NCBI GenBank assembly: GCA_902729315.2
Contig: LR746272.1
Location: 930,001 to 994,000 of the forward strand
From: Spirodela intermedia
Taxonomy: Eukaryota; Streptophyta; Magnoliopsida; Alismatales; Araceae
DNA: 64,000 bases
Reading direction: 5' to 3'
Below the pieces are notes generated by a model. It was not told where the DNA came from and did no database searches. It saw only the letters and a list, made by a program, of their open reading frames with translations. A program made the position numbers and the translations under genes. This document shows, in pieces, positions 38,301-50,220 of the stretch. Every line of letters begins with the position of its first letter. The stretch's first letter is position 1.

Positions 38301-41300
38301 CCTTATCAATATTGCTCTGGACTGCACACTAAAAGACAAGTGAAGTTCCTGTTTATTAAAAGGCTGAAAGCTTTTGGAAATTAGATTTATGCTTTTGATT
38401 AAAAGTGCCATTCTTTTTGCTTGAACTTAATTGTTATTTTGGAGGATAGAATACAGGATAAAAATATCATAGCTTCCTAGGTTTACCAAACGATTCATTT
38501 CTTTCTGTTGGTACCGGCAGTTCGTGGATATTTATGCATTGTATGAATTTTGGGTTTTTGAAGCTCGTATTTTTGGTTGTTCCTTGAATGGAACTAATGA
38601 TAGGTTCGGAAAGGGAAAAACCCCCCTCGTCCTGCACTTTTACTTCTGATTCCTGAGCTGCTTTCTGCCAGGCAAATTGTCTGATCAAGTTAGCTACTAT
38701 GCTATGTGAGACTCGTGCTGGAATCTCTGTAAATCATCAATTCTTAACATTGTAGTCTGTGTCATTAATACCACATTTGGCGGTTAAGGGAAAAATTCAA
38801 ACATAATAAGATTCAGAGATTTAAACTGATTGTGAGAAACATGTGTTTACTTTTTGGGGAGGGAGGGGGTGTAAAAATCGAGAGTATGAATCATACTTAT
38901 TTGGGCAGTGGGATGGTGAGTAAAGTGCATAAGATTGCCGAAGCAATTATGTACGCAAAGCAATATGCGAAAGGAATTGAGGTCAAGGATGATACCCGTC
39001 CTGCTCTCTTGGCTAATATCATGGGCAGAAAGGATATCTTGTATTTTTTTCCCCTTTGCTTATTTGCATGGATGAGTAGAGAAGGCTGTCATTTTTTTTT
39101 TTCTGGTTTTCATTTGTAGCTTTTCTGAGAAATATATCTTCTCCAATAAATGACTGGGGACTTTCTATCCAATTATGGAAATAACCGGATCTGCTACCTT
39201 CAATAATTCCATTTACGAGTTAAGCATTTATATTTTTTATGTATGAAATATACGTTTAAGATACCTGTTTTAATTCAGCTTCTCAAATTAACATGGAGTG
39301 GAGGCCCAAGTCAAGCCAAAAATCAAGAATTGTTGACACTGGTGTCATCGAAGCAGGGCCTGCTTCATCTCCTACTGAGAATTCCTCAAATTTGGAGGTA
39401 GCTGCTCTGTCAGATAGACTTTCAGAGGCTAATGTTTTTGATAGCAAGCATGTCATTATCCCCCAGCATCTTCGAGTTCCAGAAGCAGAGAGGGCTGGGT
39501 TGACGTTTGGTAGCTTTGGGTCTGGTTTTGATTCTGGTAAGGGGTTCCAGTCATATGCTGCTGTGGAAGCACCTGCAAATGAACCTTCTGTAAGGTTGTT
39601 ATTGAACACTTGTTTTGCAGGTTTTATTTTCGGAAGTGTTTCTTTATGATTTTTCTTGGCACTTGATGGTACCTTGTGTGCTCTGATTTTAGTAATGCCT
39701 TCTGCTATGTGTTTTTTCCTGTTGCCTTGCTGAACTCCGATTTCAACGACCACGAATTCGAATCGTTCTCAAGTTGATTTCTTCATACTCGTGTTTTAAC
39801 CTCTATTTTTTCTGAAATATATATTTCTGTTTCACTTTAATTACCATTTAAAGTCGGTTTTCTGTGCATGACCTTCAAAATACTTTTCTGTTTGAGTATT
39901 TTGGTACACTTCTGTGGCTTATTGCAATGACGTGAGACTCTTGATGTTGATGCTTTTCCCGGCATACACTGTTTCTTAATTTAGTCCGGCAGGAAAGAGG
40001 AGGCATAGTCTTCAAAGTATAATTTAGACCTATTCTGGTATCCCTAGATCTAATTCATACCAATTTCTGGTATTTATTGTCCTGTCAAATCTGTTTTTGC
40101 TTTAGTACATCCATAAAGTATTTATATTACATAAGCCAAGCATTTTTCAGACATTTAGGCACCACGGTGAGTCCTATGAATAGATGCAAAAGGTTTTTGG
40201 TGGTTTCATATTTCTTCCTCGAGTCTCTCGAGTTTTTATAATTTCGTCATAAACGTATCTTACTGGAACCTGATCTAGATTATGAGGTTATAACAAAAAA
40301 AGTTATTTTATAATTTTGCCATTCGCAAATTTGTGAAGTCAGTCAATGGGAGCAATGATAGTGATAAATATTTATAAATTTTCTGCTTTTTAGTTGTGTT
40401 GTAGACTTTTTTCTTAATTGAGGTATATGATCTCCATTTTATGTTTCTGTACATAATCTATATTTACGTTTTTTTGACTTCCAGCAGGACATCAGTCTCA
40501 GTTCCGGTTGGATCTAGTGAAGACCTTTCCCTCGGAGATCAGACAGACCTGGTAGATGGCCAAACCAGAACTTCTCAGTCGAGTTCTCCATCTTCAGCTG
40601 CAGAGTCTGAGCGGGCACATCTTGAAAAAATTGATGCACCAAGTCCCGGTAATACAGGGAATTTCACTGATATTGGATTGGTTCAGAGCCAAAGTGCTTC
40701 TTTTGATGAACCTGAGCAAGAGCAGATGCAACATCCTCCCTCGCTGCCAAACTTTTCAGTAAGTCATTGATTGACCATAAAGGGGTTTTATGTTTTCTCA
40801 ATCTCTGGAACATTTTTTAAATGCTTATCATCTAGATGTTCTTCAGTAATTTATGGCTTATGAGTTATTTCGTTTTCAATGATAGTATGTCTAGCGACGG
40901 TTGTTATTTTTATTTTTAATGTTCTCTGACTTTTCATTTTGCATTCAGATCAACCCCCCTTCATCTCCTTGGTTTCAGGAAGCGTATGATCCTCAACACA
41001 GTTATGAGATGCAATTCTTTGGATCAGGAATGGAAGATAGCGTTCACGGACAGAGGCTGTCCTCACCACCTGAGGTATTACTCATGGCTAATCGATGTGC
41101 TGTTGAACTTTTTCCCTTTTTGAAGAACTGGGGATACTCCCCTTATTAATTTTCAGCAAATCGTTGTCTATTTGAGAAGGCCATTGCCAACAGCAAATCT
41201 GTACACTGCGATTTTTTCAAAACTTTCTTCCTGGCGTTTCAAATTGAAGATCCCTCATAGTCTGATGAATATGTTGTTTTCCCTGTCAAGATTCAGTAGT

Positions 41301-43590
41301 TAAACATCCAATCTTCTTCTTTTGTGCTTTTCCTCTGTTTCGCTGAGAATCTAGTCACTCAATAAACCCACATGACCACACAAATGAGACCTAGACTGAG
41401 GCTTGGCAGTTCACATACTGAACTTCAATGTAGACAATGTGTGCAACAGGTGGTCAATAGGATTGGGAATATTCCTTCGGGAAAAGGATTTTAGTTTGAT
41501 CCCGTGATAGAGTAACCAGCGGGCAATATGTTAGCTGACTAATATGACATTGATGAAGGAGAATAGTGTTGTACAGTAGCATTCATTGGTGTCATAAATC
41601 TTTTCTTATTTACACGGAATTCTGGGCCTGTGTAACAAATACTACCTTACACAATTTGGATTTGATCGGGGTTGACTATTCTTTAAAGTTGACGTTAAAG
41701 GAAGGTAGAGGTTAAAATTCTGAAACGTATGGTCTCACCCCTATCAGCTAGTTTCTAGCAAGTTTGCCACAAGTGGAGGGAATGGGGGAGCTGCACTTTC
41801 ATTTTGCTGGCTAAGTTCAGAGGAAGAGCAGAAGGGGTGCCAGAGAAAACGAAACCTTTGACTGATCTATGTAAACTGCCACAGCTTCAGCCCATTGGCT
41901 GTCACACAAATGCTCTGTCCTATGTAATGAGCTAGTCTACAAGGGAAAGGGTCGTTGGGGATAGTGGTAGAGTATATAAGTTTCTTCTAAACATTTCCTT
42001 AGCTTTCTTCAAGTTTATATCTTTTGTCAACTATTTATTTATATTCTCTATTGGCCATACTTCGGTTTTTAGCTTGATTGGGTTCCTAAACCATTTGGTT
42101 GGATTCTGGCGTCCAATTCGATCTGTATGTGATGATCGATGCAGCTGTTTACAGCTGGCCGTTCTTTGAGGAAATTTGACCATCCGCGAAGCCGATGAAA
42201 TGAAAAAAATTATGGAACATATCAGTTGTTCACAATTGCACCGGGGGTAATATTGTCTAAAAAAAATTGTTCTTGGAGGATGTTGTGCATCATCACATGA
42301 TTAGATGCAGATTGCCGACTCTTCACATTTTGGCTAGTTTTTCGAAAATCGTCAGAGATGTGTCGGGGTTCTGCTGCTCCAGAAAAACATTCGATAAGTC
42401 CCCTCCATCCTTCATACGCTAGTCACCTATCCTAATTACTGTTCTTCCTTTGACATCTCTGTCAATCTGTCATGTGCCAATAATTTCCGCATTGGGGAGA
42501 TCCTACTGATTGCCCGCCTTCCCTGGTGCCAGTCTCCCCTCGGAACTCCTCTCATATGCTGCAAATGCAAATGTACCTTTTTTTAGTTGTTCATCCTTCA
42601 ATTCATGATGTAGAACACAAATTCCTTGACCCGATTAATTCCTTCTTACTTCTTTTTCTTTTTTTCTTATGATCTTCTTTCTCCGTCGATGATGATTTTG
42701 CTCAGGCCCTCGGTCAGCACATCGCAATCAGCAGCCCCGCTTCCACCGTAGCCATGGTGCAGCACCAGGCGGCGTTGGCACAGCAGCAGCCGGTGCTCTA
42801 CCCCCAGCTCCACCTCTCTCATTACCCCAACTTCGTGCCCTACCGTCAAATCCTCTCGCCGATGTACGTCCCCCCCATGGCCATCCCCAACTACTCCGCC
42901 AGCCCCGCCTATCCCCACCCCTCCTCCGGAAGCAGCTACTTGCTGATGCCCGGAGGCAACTCTCACCTCGCCGCTGCCGGTGGTGGCATGAAGTACGCGG
43001 CCTCACAGTACAAGCCACTCCCTGCCGGGAACCCCACCGCCTATGCTAACTACACCAGCCCAGCCGGCTACGCCCTCAGCGCCACTGGCACCATCGGTGG
43101 TGGAAGCGGCCTTGACGATGTGAGCAGGATCAAGTACAAGGACAGCAATCTCTACGTTCCCGGCCCCCAGGTACCACCCTTGCCGTCGACCAATCTCGAC
43201 GTGCCGCCATTTCTAACGAGTCTCTCCGCTTAATTTTTGCAGGCGGAGGCGTCGGAGATTTGGATCCAGACGCAGAGGGATCTGCCGAACATGCATTCCG
43301 CCGCCCCGTTCTACAACATGTCCGGCCAGGCGCCGCATGCGGCGTACCTGCCCACGCCGACGGGCCATGCGTCGTTCAATGCGGCGGCGCAGTCGTCCCA
43401 CGTGCAGTTCCCTGGCGTGTACCATCATCCGGCCCAACCGGGGCCAATCAGTAGCCCCCACCACCTGGTGCACCAGCAAGTAGTACCTCCGGCCGTGGGC
43501 GGCGGCGTCGGCGTGGCGGCCCCGGGGCCCCAGGTCGGGTCCTACCAGCAGCCGCAGGTCAGCCACCTCAACTGGACGGGCAATTTCTGA
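32370..43590 (+). CDS. GIP1: GBF-interacting protein 1-like (DUF1296) protein
   Basis: Ten exons: 32370-32550, 33395-33438, 34310-34436, 34959-35091, 37239-37822, 39279-39594, 40488-40758, 40949-41074, 42706-43170 and 43243-43590. All join in phase to 864 residues, close to the family length. Residues ~10-75 form the DUF1296/UBA-like N-terminus (IREIVGAHSDAEILAVLRETNMD; DPFHEVKRRRDKKKE). The middle is Ser-rich, with DPVHVPSPDSR and NMEWRPKSSQKS motifs. The C-terminus is Pro/Tyr/Gln/His-rich (HLSHYPNFVPYRQ, YLLMPGG, KYKDSNLYVPGPQ, SHLNWTGNF). Known GIP1 binds plant G-box-binding bZIP factors and acts as a nuclear co-regulator or chaperone. Introns are long (up to 2.1 kb), and the donors of introns 2 and 4 (GAG|GTTT) are weak. 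Exon 7 has a tandem acceptor CAGCAG, so one Ser may be optional. The gene converges with the PPR gene 270 bases downstream. Confidence 0.9.
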
Positions 43591-43860
43591 GCCATCGTCT
43601 CCCAGTGCCAGCCTCGTCTTCTTCCTCACGGGCTCCTGCTGCTGGGGTCTCCCAGCCCCGCTTGGTTTACGGCCCTTAGTATTGGAATGAATACCCAGGC
43701 GCCCCCCCTGCCTTGCTCCTTTGCGGTGGGAGAGGCATGGGGTCGGAGATCTCTCCCTAGGCAGAGAGGATCTGTGAGGTAAATCGTATTTCTTTTATCT
43801 AAAGTTAGCAGCATTTCGGGGCTTTATTTTTGTATCGAAGTGCACACGGGTTCTTATTAA

Positions 43861-45576
43861 TTACCGATGCAAATGGCTCTCCAGAATCCTCCGGTATGCC
43901 CCAGTCTGTAGCTTAGGGAGCTGGGTGCGCATTTCGTCGAACAGTTTCCTCGCCTGGGCCTGCCCCCCCAGGGAGCATATTCCCTTCACGAGGCCCTCGA
44001 AGGCGGCCTCCCTTACGGCGAGGCCCTCCGCCACCGCTTCCCGGAAGACCGTCGCCGCCATGGCCAGCTCCCCCTCGCTGCAGAGCCCGTCCATCACCGC
44101 GCCGTACATGCCCGCATCCGGCCGGTGCCCGGCCCTCCTCAGCGCGGCGACCAGCTCTTCCACCTCCCCCATCCTTCCCGGCCTCCTACAGAGCCCTGCA
44201 ATCACGAAGCTGTAGGAGAGGAAGTTGGGCCGGCAGCCCCTCCTCGGCATCTCCCTTAGCAGCCACGCCGCCTTGCCCAGCTCCCCATTCTCCGCCAGCG
44301 CCGCCAGCAGCGCGTTGAAGAGTGAGACGTGCGGCGCGATGTTCCTGCTCCTCATCTCGTCCAGAGCTCCCATGGCGTCCCCCAACCGCCCTACCCGGCA
44401 GTACTCCTTGACGACCGGACCGTACGCCATGGAATCGAGCTCCGTCCCCTTCAGGGCGATTTCCCGCAGGTGCTCCGCCCCCTCGTCGGGACGCCCGGCG
44501 GCGCAGAGCCCCTTCACCAGGCAAGTGTGGGTGATCACGTCGGTCTTGATGGCGTCCAGGCGCATCCGCGCCATCATGTCGGAGGCCGCCTTCACGTCCC
44601 CGGCGGCGCAGAGCCCGCTGATGACGGCGTTGTAGGTCTGCAGATTCGGCTGCAGGTTCCACCGGCGGACCATCTCTTCCAGGCAGCTCCTCGCCTTCGC
44701 CGGCTCCCCCAGTCTGCTGAACCCGCTGATCAGGATGGTGAAGGTGACGGCGTCGGGGGAGCAGTCCTCCCTCTGTAACATCAAATCCACGGTGCTTCTG
44801 GCGGAGCCCATCATCCCCTTCCTGCAGTACCCGTCGATGAGGGTGTTGTAGGTGACGAGATTGGGGCGGCAGCTCATCGCCTGGAAGATTTCCTCCGCCT
44901 CCGCCAAGAGACCAAGCTTGCAGTAGCCGCGGATCAGGGTGGTGCAGGCGGTGACGTCCGGCTCGACCCGTCCATCCTCCACGATCTGATCGAAGACCGC
45001 TCGCGCGAGCTGGACCCGGTTGGCCCGCACCAGGACCCTGAGGATGGCGCCATGGGAGTAGCGACCCAGAGAGCCCCGGCGGCGCTGAAACCAGTCGATG
45101 GCGCCGCGGATGTCGCCGAGATCGCCGAAGCGGGCAATGAACTTGGCAGCGAGGAAGTCGTGGTGGGTCGGCCAGGCGGAGGACGCGGCGACTGCGGAGA
45201 GGAGGGACTCGGCGGCGGAGAACAGCTGATGGGATAGCAGAAGGTCGACAACGGCGGCGTAGCAGGCGGCGGTGGGTGAGAAGCGGGCGGCGGCCCAACG
45301 GAAGAACTGGAGGGCCGGCAGGGGGTTCTTCTGGCACTGCGGGGAACTGATCACCTCCATCACAAGGCCGGCGCTCAGATGGGCGGCGAAGGGGTCGAGC
45401 GTCGACGGCGGCGGCGGAAACAGAGCACACAAGTCTTTCACACGAACACCCGACGGACGCTCCGGCGGTGGCAGCGTCTGGAGGGTGGAGAGAATGGAAC
45501 AGGTGACAGAGGGCAACCGAGAGGGAGCAGCTCCATCGGCCGGCACTAGGGTTCGAATGGCGGCGGAGACGCGCAT
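43861..45576 (-). CDS. P-class pentatricopeptide repeat protein
   Basis: Intronless ORF of 571 residues on the minus strand. Residues 1-60 are rich in Arg, Ser, Pro and Leu with few acidic residues, consistent with an organelle-targeting sequence. From about residue 175 to 560 there are ten or more 35-residue PPR motifs, with signatures such as PDVTACTTLIRGYCKLG, PNLVTYNTLIDGYCRKG, PDAVTFTILISGFSRLG and PNLQTYNAVISGLCAAG. No E, DYW or SMR domain follows, so this is a pure P-class protein. Such proteins bind specific organellar RNAs and act in their stability, splicing or translation. The target cannot be read here. The lack of introns is usual for plant PPR genes. Start choice: first ATG of the frame, followed by the targeting-like segment. 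Site II motifs lie ~120 bases upstream. Confidence 0.9.
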   Translation of the reverse strand: MRVSAAIRTLVPADGAAPSRLPSVTCSILSTLQTLPPPERPSGVRVKDLCALFPPPPSTLDPFAAHLSAGLVMEVISSPQCQKNPLPALQFFRWAAARFSPTAACYAAVVDLLLSHQLFSAAESLLSAVAASSAWPTHHDFLAAKFIARFGDLGDIRGAIDWFQRRRGSLGRYSHGAILRVLVRANRVQLARAVFDQIVEDGRVEPDVTACTTLIRGYCKLGLLAEAEEIFQAMSCRPNLVTYNTLIDGYCRKGMMGSARSTVDLMLQREDCSPDAVTFTILISGFSRLGEPAKARSCLEEMVRRWNLQPNLQTYNAVISGLCAAGDVKAASDMMARMRLDAIKTDVITHTCLVKGLCAAGRPDEGAEHLREIALKGTELDSMAYGPVVKEYCRVGRLGDAMGALDEMRSRNIAPHVSLFNALLAALAENGELGKAAWLLREMPRRGCRPNFLSYSFVIAGLCRRPGRMGEVEELVAALRRAGHRPDAGMYGAVMDGLCSEGELAMAATVFREAVAEGLAVREAAFEGLVKGICSLGGQAQARKLFDEMRTQLPKLQTGAYRRILESHLHR

Positions 45577-45698
45577 CTGGCCACCCCTGTAGACGCGGCG
45601 GCGCTGCTCCGCCCAAGTTGGGAGAAAGAGGACGGTCAGAGTTGTTCTATAGTGAGAAGGGTTTTCAGTTGGTCCGGCCTGAGGAGATATAAATCCAG

Positions 45699-45715
45699 GC
45701 CCAGTCCTAGGCCCA
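45699..45715 (-). promoter_or_regulatory. Paired site II (TGGGCC) elements upstream of the PPR gene
   Basis: TGGGCC reads on the minus strand at 45699-45704 and 45710-45715, 120-140 bases before the PPR start. Such pairs are common in promoters of plant genes for organelle proteins, including PPR proteins. Confidence 0.45.
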
Positions 45716-46120
45716 TTTTAGGTGGGTAGTTTAGGGACGGGCCCGTAACCTAAATGGATTCGGTGCAATTTATCAGCGGCAAAGTGGGTACCATCAGAGT
45801 CTCTTTCTCGTTGACTTCTCTGTCCTTCATACGTGGGCCATAAAGCGCCGCATCGGGGGCCCACCATGGGAATCTAAGGGCCCCAGAATTGTCGCGATGT
45901 TGATCCGTAGAAAAGTAGGTTCCAGAACTGGGGCCGGGCGGTGGCTGCTTGTCCAGAGGGGCACGAAGCAGTCGGGGAACTAGATAACAGTTGCTAGAAT
46001 TCATCTTCTCCATGGAACAAGTAAAGAGAAGATCCCGTCGTTCACATGTTACAGGAAAAATGGGGAAAATAAAGAGCCGCGATACAGGCGGAGAGGTCGA
46101 CCCTCTCCTCCGTGCTTCAT
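45716..46120. other. Spacer between PAL stop and PPR promoter
   Basis: Holds the PAL 3'UTR and terminator region and the distal PPR promoter. No other feature is seen. Confidence 0.4.
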
Positions 46121-48397
46121 CTAGCTGTTCCAGTAGCCCCTGCCACTGGTTGCGGAGGGGGACCTCATCTTGTCGAACCAGCTCCAGAACTCGGGGTTGC
46201 AGTGGGCTGGAGAGGACACCTCCGGCCGGGGGGTGAAGGGGCCGGCGGAGCCCCTCCACATCGCCAGGCAAGTGGAGAGGGCGTCGCCGAGCTTCCCCTC
46301 GTCGATGGCGTCGACCACCTTCTCGATGCACTCCCCGGGGCTGATCTTCTTCTCCCCAGTGAGGAACTCCGCCCCAGCCACGGATCGGACCAGCTTGTAA
46401 ATGGGATATGTCCGGCACTTCCTAGCTCGGTGGGCGACCAAGAAGTCGCCCTTCTCGAACCGCTGCCTGGCCTGCGGCACCTCCTCGGACAGCCTCGCCT
46501 TGAGCTCCTCCTGGAAGATCGGGATCCGCGTGAACACGGCGTATCCGTCCTCGCTCTTGTTGAGGGACTTCTCCACGAGCACCTCTCGCAGCTGTAGCAG
46601 CAGCGCGTAGGAAGGATTGGCGGGGTCGTCGATGTAGGAGAAGACCGGCTGGCACTCGACCACCTGGAGGAGGTCTTTCTCGCAGAAGCGGGACTCGAGC
46701 ATGGTCCCGTCCTCCGCCGTGTACAGCGTCTTCCTCGCCGCCTCCGTCACGGCGTGCCTCACCACCTCCCGCAGGTTCTCCTCCAGGTGTCTCAGGTCCA
46801 GCGCCTGGCAGAGGCCCACCATGTAGGTCGACATCATCAGCTTCAGGATCTCCACCGCCTCGGCGCTCTTCCTCGCCGAGATCAGGCCCAGCGAGTTAAC
46901 GTCCTGGTTGTGCTGCTCGGCGCTCTGGACGTGGGTCGTCACCGGGTTGGCGAGGTACTGCAGCTCCGAGCAGTAGGCCGCCATGGCGATCTCGGCTCCC
47001 TTGAGCCCGTAGTCCAAGCTGGGGTCCTCCCCGCCGCTGAGGTTCGACGGCAGTCCGTTATTGTAGTAGTCGCAGACCAGCTCAGAGAACTGGGCGAAGA
47101 CGAGCTTCCCGATGGCGGCGACGGCGATGCGGAGATTGTCCATGGAGACACCAACGGGGGTCCCCTGGAAGTTTCCCCCGTGGAGCGCGATATCGCGGGC
47201 CACGTCGATCAGGGGGTTATCGTTGACCGAGTTGATTTCCCTCTCGATTGCGTGGGTCGCCATCCGGATGACCTCGATCTGGGGCCCCAGCCACTGGGGG
47301 GACGTCCGGAGGGCATACCTGTCCTGCTTCGGCTTCGTCAGAGGCTCCTTCTCGTTCCTCACCTTCGCCTCCCTCATGTAGTCGCTGCCGTCGAGGAGGA
47401 ACTCCATGATCGCCGCCGACTCGATCTGACCCGGGTGGTGCTTCAGCTCGTGGGTCAGTGGGTCGGTGAATTCGGGCTTCCCCTGCATGGCCTCGCAGAA
47501 GAGGGCCGACAGCACCACCGACAGGAGCGCCAGCACGTTGGCATCGAAGCAGACGGTGGCGGCCACCGCCGAGCCGACAGCCGTCCCATTAACCAGCGCG
47601 AGCCCCTCCTTTGCCTGGAGTTCGAAGGGGCACAGGATCCCCACGCGCTTGAGGGCCTCCGAGGATGTGAGCTCCTCGCCTTCGAGGGTGATGGCCCGGG
47701 AGTTGTGCCGGCCGGTGAGCAGGCCTGCAATGTAGGAGAGGGGGACCAGATCGCCGGAGGCGGTGATGGTTCCCCTGAGGGGGAGTTTGGGGATGACGTT
47801 CTGGTTCATGAGCTTGGCCACCGCCTCCAGGACCTCCCAGCGGATGCCTGAGTATCCCTGCATGAGAGTATTCGTCCGCACGAGCATGGCCGCCTTGGAG
47901 TAGCTTGTGGGGAGGAAGTCCTTGCCGATGACCCCGGCGTTGAGAAATCTGATCAGCTCGGTCTGCAAGTCGGTCACCTTCTTTGTCCGCCGGTGCGACG
48001 TCGCCCCGAAGCCGGTGGTAACGCCGTACGTGTCAGTGCCCCTCGCTATGTTGTCCGCCACCCACTTGGCGCTCCTGTCGACACGGTCCCTCGCCACCGG
48101 CTCGTTGAGCCTGACGGCTACTTCCTGCCGGCGCGACACGGCGGCCACCTGCGCCACCGTGAGGGTGGTGCCCTGGAGATCCACCATCTGGGTGCTCTGG
48201 TACTGAGAGATCATCCGGCGGACCTCCTCGAAGTGGGTGCACTGGAGCGCCTCTGCGGCCTTCTTCCAGTGGGGAGGTTCGGGGATGTAGGAGTTGCCGG
48301 AGACGAAGATGGGGTTGATGCCATCCTTGGGAAGGGGAAGCGTAGGGGGCCGGAAGGCCTCCGTCGGGCGAACAAGGCCGTTCGGCTGCGCCGCCAT
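46121..48397 (-). CDS. PAL: Phenylalanine ammonia-lyase, intronless, with C-terminal extension
   Basis: Deaminates L-phenylalanine to trans-cinnamate, the entry step to lignin, flavonoids and other phenylpropanoids; PALs are cytosolic tetramers. The 758-residue ORF has every expected core element. Ala213-Ser214-Gly215 in [14 protein letters not shown] forms the MIO cofactor, and Tyr124 lies in [14 protein letters not shown]. Phe151 (IRFLNAG) marks Phe over Tyr selectivity; grass bifunctional enzymes have His there. NDNPLIDV and ALHGGNFQG lie downstream. The Met at 48397 begins MAAQPNG. The frame stays open upstream to 48586, but that section lies across the TATA box and is unlike PAL. Two features are unusual: there is no intron, where most PALs have one near the MIO region, and about 40 residues extend past the usual end ([19 protein letters not shown]). 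Several core positions ([22 protein letters not shown]) look divergent from typical eudicot PALs. Confidence 0.94.
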   Translation of the reverse strand: MAAQPNGLVRPTEAFRPPTLPLPKDGINPIFVSGNSYIPEPPHWKKAAEALQCTHFEEVRRMISQYQSTQMVDLQGTTLTVAQVAAVSRRQEVAVRLNEPVARDRVDRSAKWVADNIARGTDTYGVTTGFGATSHRRTKKVTDLQTELIRFLNAGVIGKDFLPTSYSKAAMLVRTNTLMQGYSGIRWEVLEAVAKLMNQNVIPKLPLRGTITASGDLVPLSYIAGLLTGRHNSRAITLEGEELTSSEALKRVGILCPFELQAKEGLALVNGTAVGSAVAATVCFDANVLALLSVVLSALFCEAMQGKPEFTDPLTHELKHHPGQIESAAIMEFLLDGSDYMREAKVRNEKEPLTKPKQDRYALRTSPQWLGPQIEVIRMATHAIEREINSVNDNPLIDVARDIALHGGNFQGTPVGVSMDNLRIAVAAIGKLVFAQFSELVCDYYNNGLPSNLSGGEDPSLDYGLKGAEIAMAAYCSELQYLANPVTTHVQSAEQHNQDVNSLGLISARKSAEAVEILKLMMSTYMVGLCQALDLRHLEENLREVVRHAVTEAARKTLYTAEDGTMLESRFCEKDLLQVVECQPVFSYIDDPANPSYALLLQLREVLVEKSLNKSEDGYAVFTRIPIFQEELKARLSEEVPQARQRFEKGDFLVAHRARKCRTYPIYKLVRSVAGAEFLTGEKKISPGECIEKVVDAIDEGKLGDALSTCLAMWRGSAGPFTPRPEVSSPAHCNPEFWSWFDKMRSPSATSGRGYWNS

Positions 48398-48530
48398 GGT
48401 CGCCTTCCTTGCAACTGGAGAGAAGGGCAGGGGTGGGTGGCCGGCCTCTCGTGCCTGTAAAGAAGAATAGAAGCTCGCACTGGTGGGAGATTGAGGCGTC
48501 TCCTGAGAGTTGAAAGGTAGAAGACGATGA

Positions 48531-48832
48531 AATTTATAGGAATTGCAGGGGAGATAACAAGCTTCCGCTGTGACCTCGGAGCACACTCCCTTAAAGGGTT
48601 TCCACGTCTCGCCATCTGCGGCGTGCCGTCATAAGACTCATTCTGCTCAACAGGAGCACGTTAGTTGAAGAAACGCCGCATACTTTTCTCAAGATCTGTG
48701 GAGAAATGGTCAAGGGTCAAGAATCAGTGCTAAATTTGGACGCAAGTGGGTTGTTGGACTACTCGGTTGGTGGCTGCAGCCGCCGGGAAAGGGTGAAGAT
48801 GCTTCCCCCCACGTGGAAGGCCCTGTTTGACC
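48531..48832 (-). promoter_or_regulatory. PAL promoter: TATA, AC element, G-box and W-box
   Basis: On the minus strand CCTATAAATT (48531-48540) is a TATA box ~135 bases before the start. CCACCAACC (48765-48773) matches AC-type MYB elements typical of lignin-pathway promoters. CACGTG (48810-48815) is a G-box, and TTGACC at 48827-48832 (forward strand) is a W-box. Position and type fit a MYB- and stress-regulated PAL. Confidence 0.55.
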
Positions 48833-49439
48833 GTTTCACATTCGACGAACCATAGCGTAGGAACAGAGGGACGGAGGGAGGAAGGGAGAGAGCACGGGCC
48901 CAGAGGGGGGGGGGAGAGAGAGAGAGAGAGGGAAGGAGGGAGGGAGAGTAATCAGACAGCATGGTTACACATATTACGTGAATGAACCGCTAACTTTGAC
49001 ACATGAATCATTAAATGTACAACTATTGACCCACCGTGCAAATACTTCCATTTGCTCCATGTCTTTCTTCGGCGGCATACGGTCATCCATCCTTCTCAGC
49101 ATGGTCATTTTCTAGTTCTTTGTCAATATTTTTTCTTTCGTTGGGGTGATTGGAAATATAATATCGCACTATCCAGGCACAGTCCAAGACCGAGGCTAGA
49201 TATGGTACAATAATCGTCAACTATCTATCTCTCTCTCTCTCTAGCTTAGTGTCTGGTATGTGGGTACCAGCAAGGGTAGACCTGGCGACCAATGATTTAG
49301 ATCTTGTAGGGCTCAAATCCAAGGTCATGAACATTGGATCGAAGTGATCATCCGTTTCGAGCCACGACGGAACGACATAGGGGATTGGGAGTTGCCAACT
49401 CATAAAGAAATCTCACACTGGAATTTATTAAATTATTAA
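48833..49439. other. Distal PAL upstream DNA
   Basis: GA-rich simple sequence at about 48860-48950, then AT-richer DNA with a short CT tract near 49227-49242. No gene is seen. Confidence 0.4.
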
Positions 49440-49745
49440 TAAGTGGTAGCTGACACACCCGATATGGTTGGTGAGGGGGCCATGTGCAACGAAAAGACGG
49501 CCAATAATATCACCAAGTTGAGCCATCGATGGACTCCATAAAGTTCAGCCCATAACGAGCGGGCTAATTACAGTTTCGATAAAATTCCAAGGAAAATAAA
49601 AATATATTAAATATTAAATATTCTTGTAAAATAATGCCGCATGGCATAGAGATCAGTTATATTAAGGATAAATAAAAATTGAGAAAATCAAATCAGAACA
49701 ACCAGTCATCATCTTAGTCTTGGACCCAAGTTTAACTGGAGGCCC
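49440..49745. repeat. ~300 bp dispersed repeat, copy 1
   Basis: Shares a series of phrases with 56360-56690 and 56700-57060: a catcgatgg...gcccattat block, then gtaaaataat.gc...atagagatca.ttatatta.ggataaa, then agtcatcatcttag.tttg. It ends in taactgg/taactag. It lies on the 3' side of F-box copy 1. Confidence 0.6.
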
Positions 49746-49924
49746 GGTCTTAGAGCTTGGTAAGGTTTGTATCTCTCACCAACCACCTCTCGCAAAAAAT
49801 AACCCTCATAATTCATCCCCTGGTCTTTCTGTGGGCAATTTCAAAAATATTCTAATATCACTCTGAAACGTTCCCAAAATTATCTTGTCGATCACCTCCT
49901 CTCTCTCTCTATATATATATATAT

Positions 49925-50220
49925 ATCTGTGACTGGGCTGGGCCTGGACACCACCAGATGTCGCCCGGATGGGGCAACCAGAAGAGGTCAAGTGATTTGG
50001 GCACAAATGGGCAACACCGTTTTATATGATCATCCGCCTCCAGAGTGCACCAGCGGGGATGGAGGGGTGGGCCGATTTGGGCCTTTAGTTCATATGGGCA
50101 CCCCCCACGCAAGCTTGGTTTATGACGGTGGGCAAACAGCGACGGGGATTCCCGATGAAGGACTGAAAAAAGAGAGAAAAGCAGCGCTCGAACAGCCGTG
50201 CGGCTGGGGTGAAGAATGAA
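49925..50220. repeat. F-box 3'-flank duplication, copy 1
   Basis: Matches 57065-57340 and 59565-59800 in order. Shared phrases include a cca-atgt-g-c-ggat block, gtttgggc-caa-tggg-aa, tttatatgatca--c-tcc and cgcaggcttggtttatga. The match shows that flanking DNA was duplicated together with the F-box gene. Confidence 0.6.

Noticed and set aside
44186-45616. 476-codon frame overlapping the PPR gene in another phase
   Set aside because: Arg/Pro/Gly-rich shadow of the PPR coding strand; the PPR motifs define the true frame.
46754-47851. 365-codon forward frame opposite PAL
   Set aside because: His/Leu/Glu/Val-rich antisense shadow of a GC-rich gene, with no known domain.
14660-48397. A defence-metabolite gene cluster (lipoxygenase plus PAL)
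   Set aside because: The two enzymes belong to different pathways and are 28 kb apart, with unrelated genes between.
46400-48586. Start of PAL at the upstream in-frame Met (48586)
   Set aside because: The added 63 residues cross the TATA box at 48531-48540 and do not resemble PAL; MAAQPNG at 48397 fits the family.
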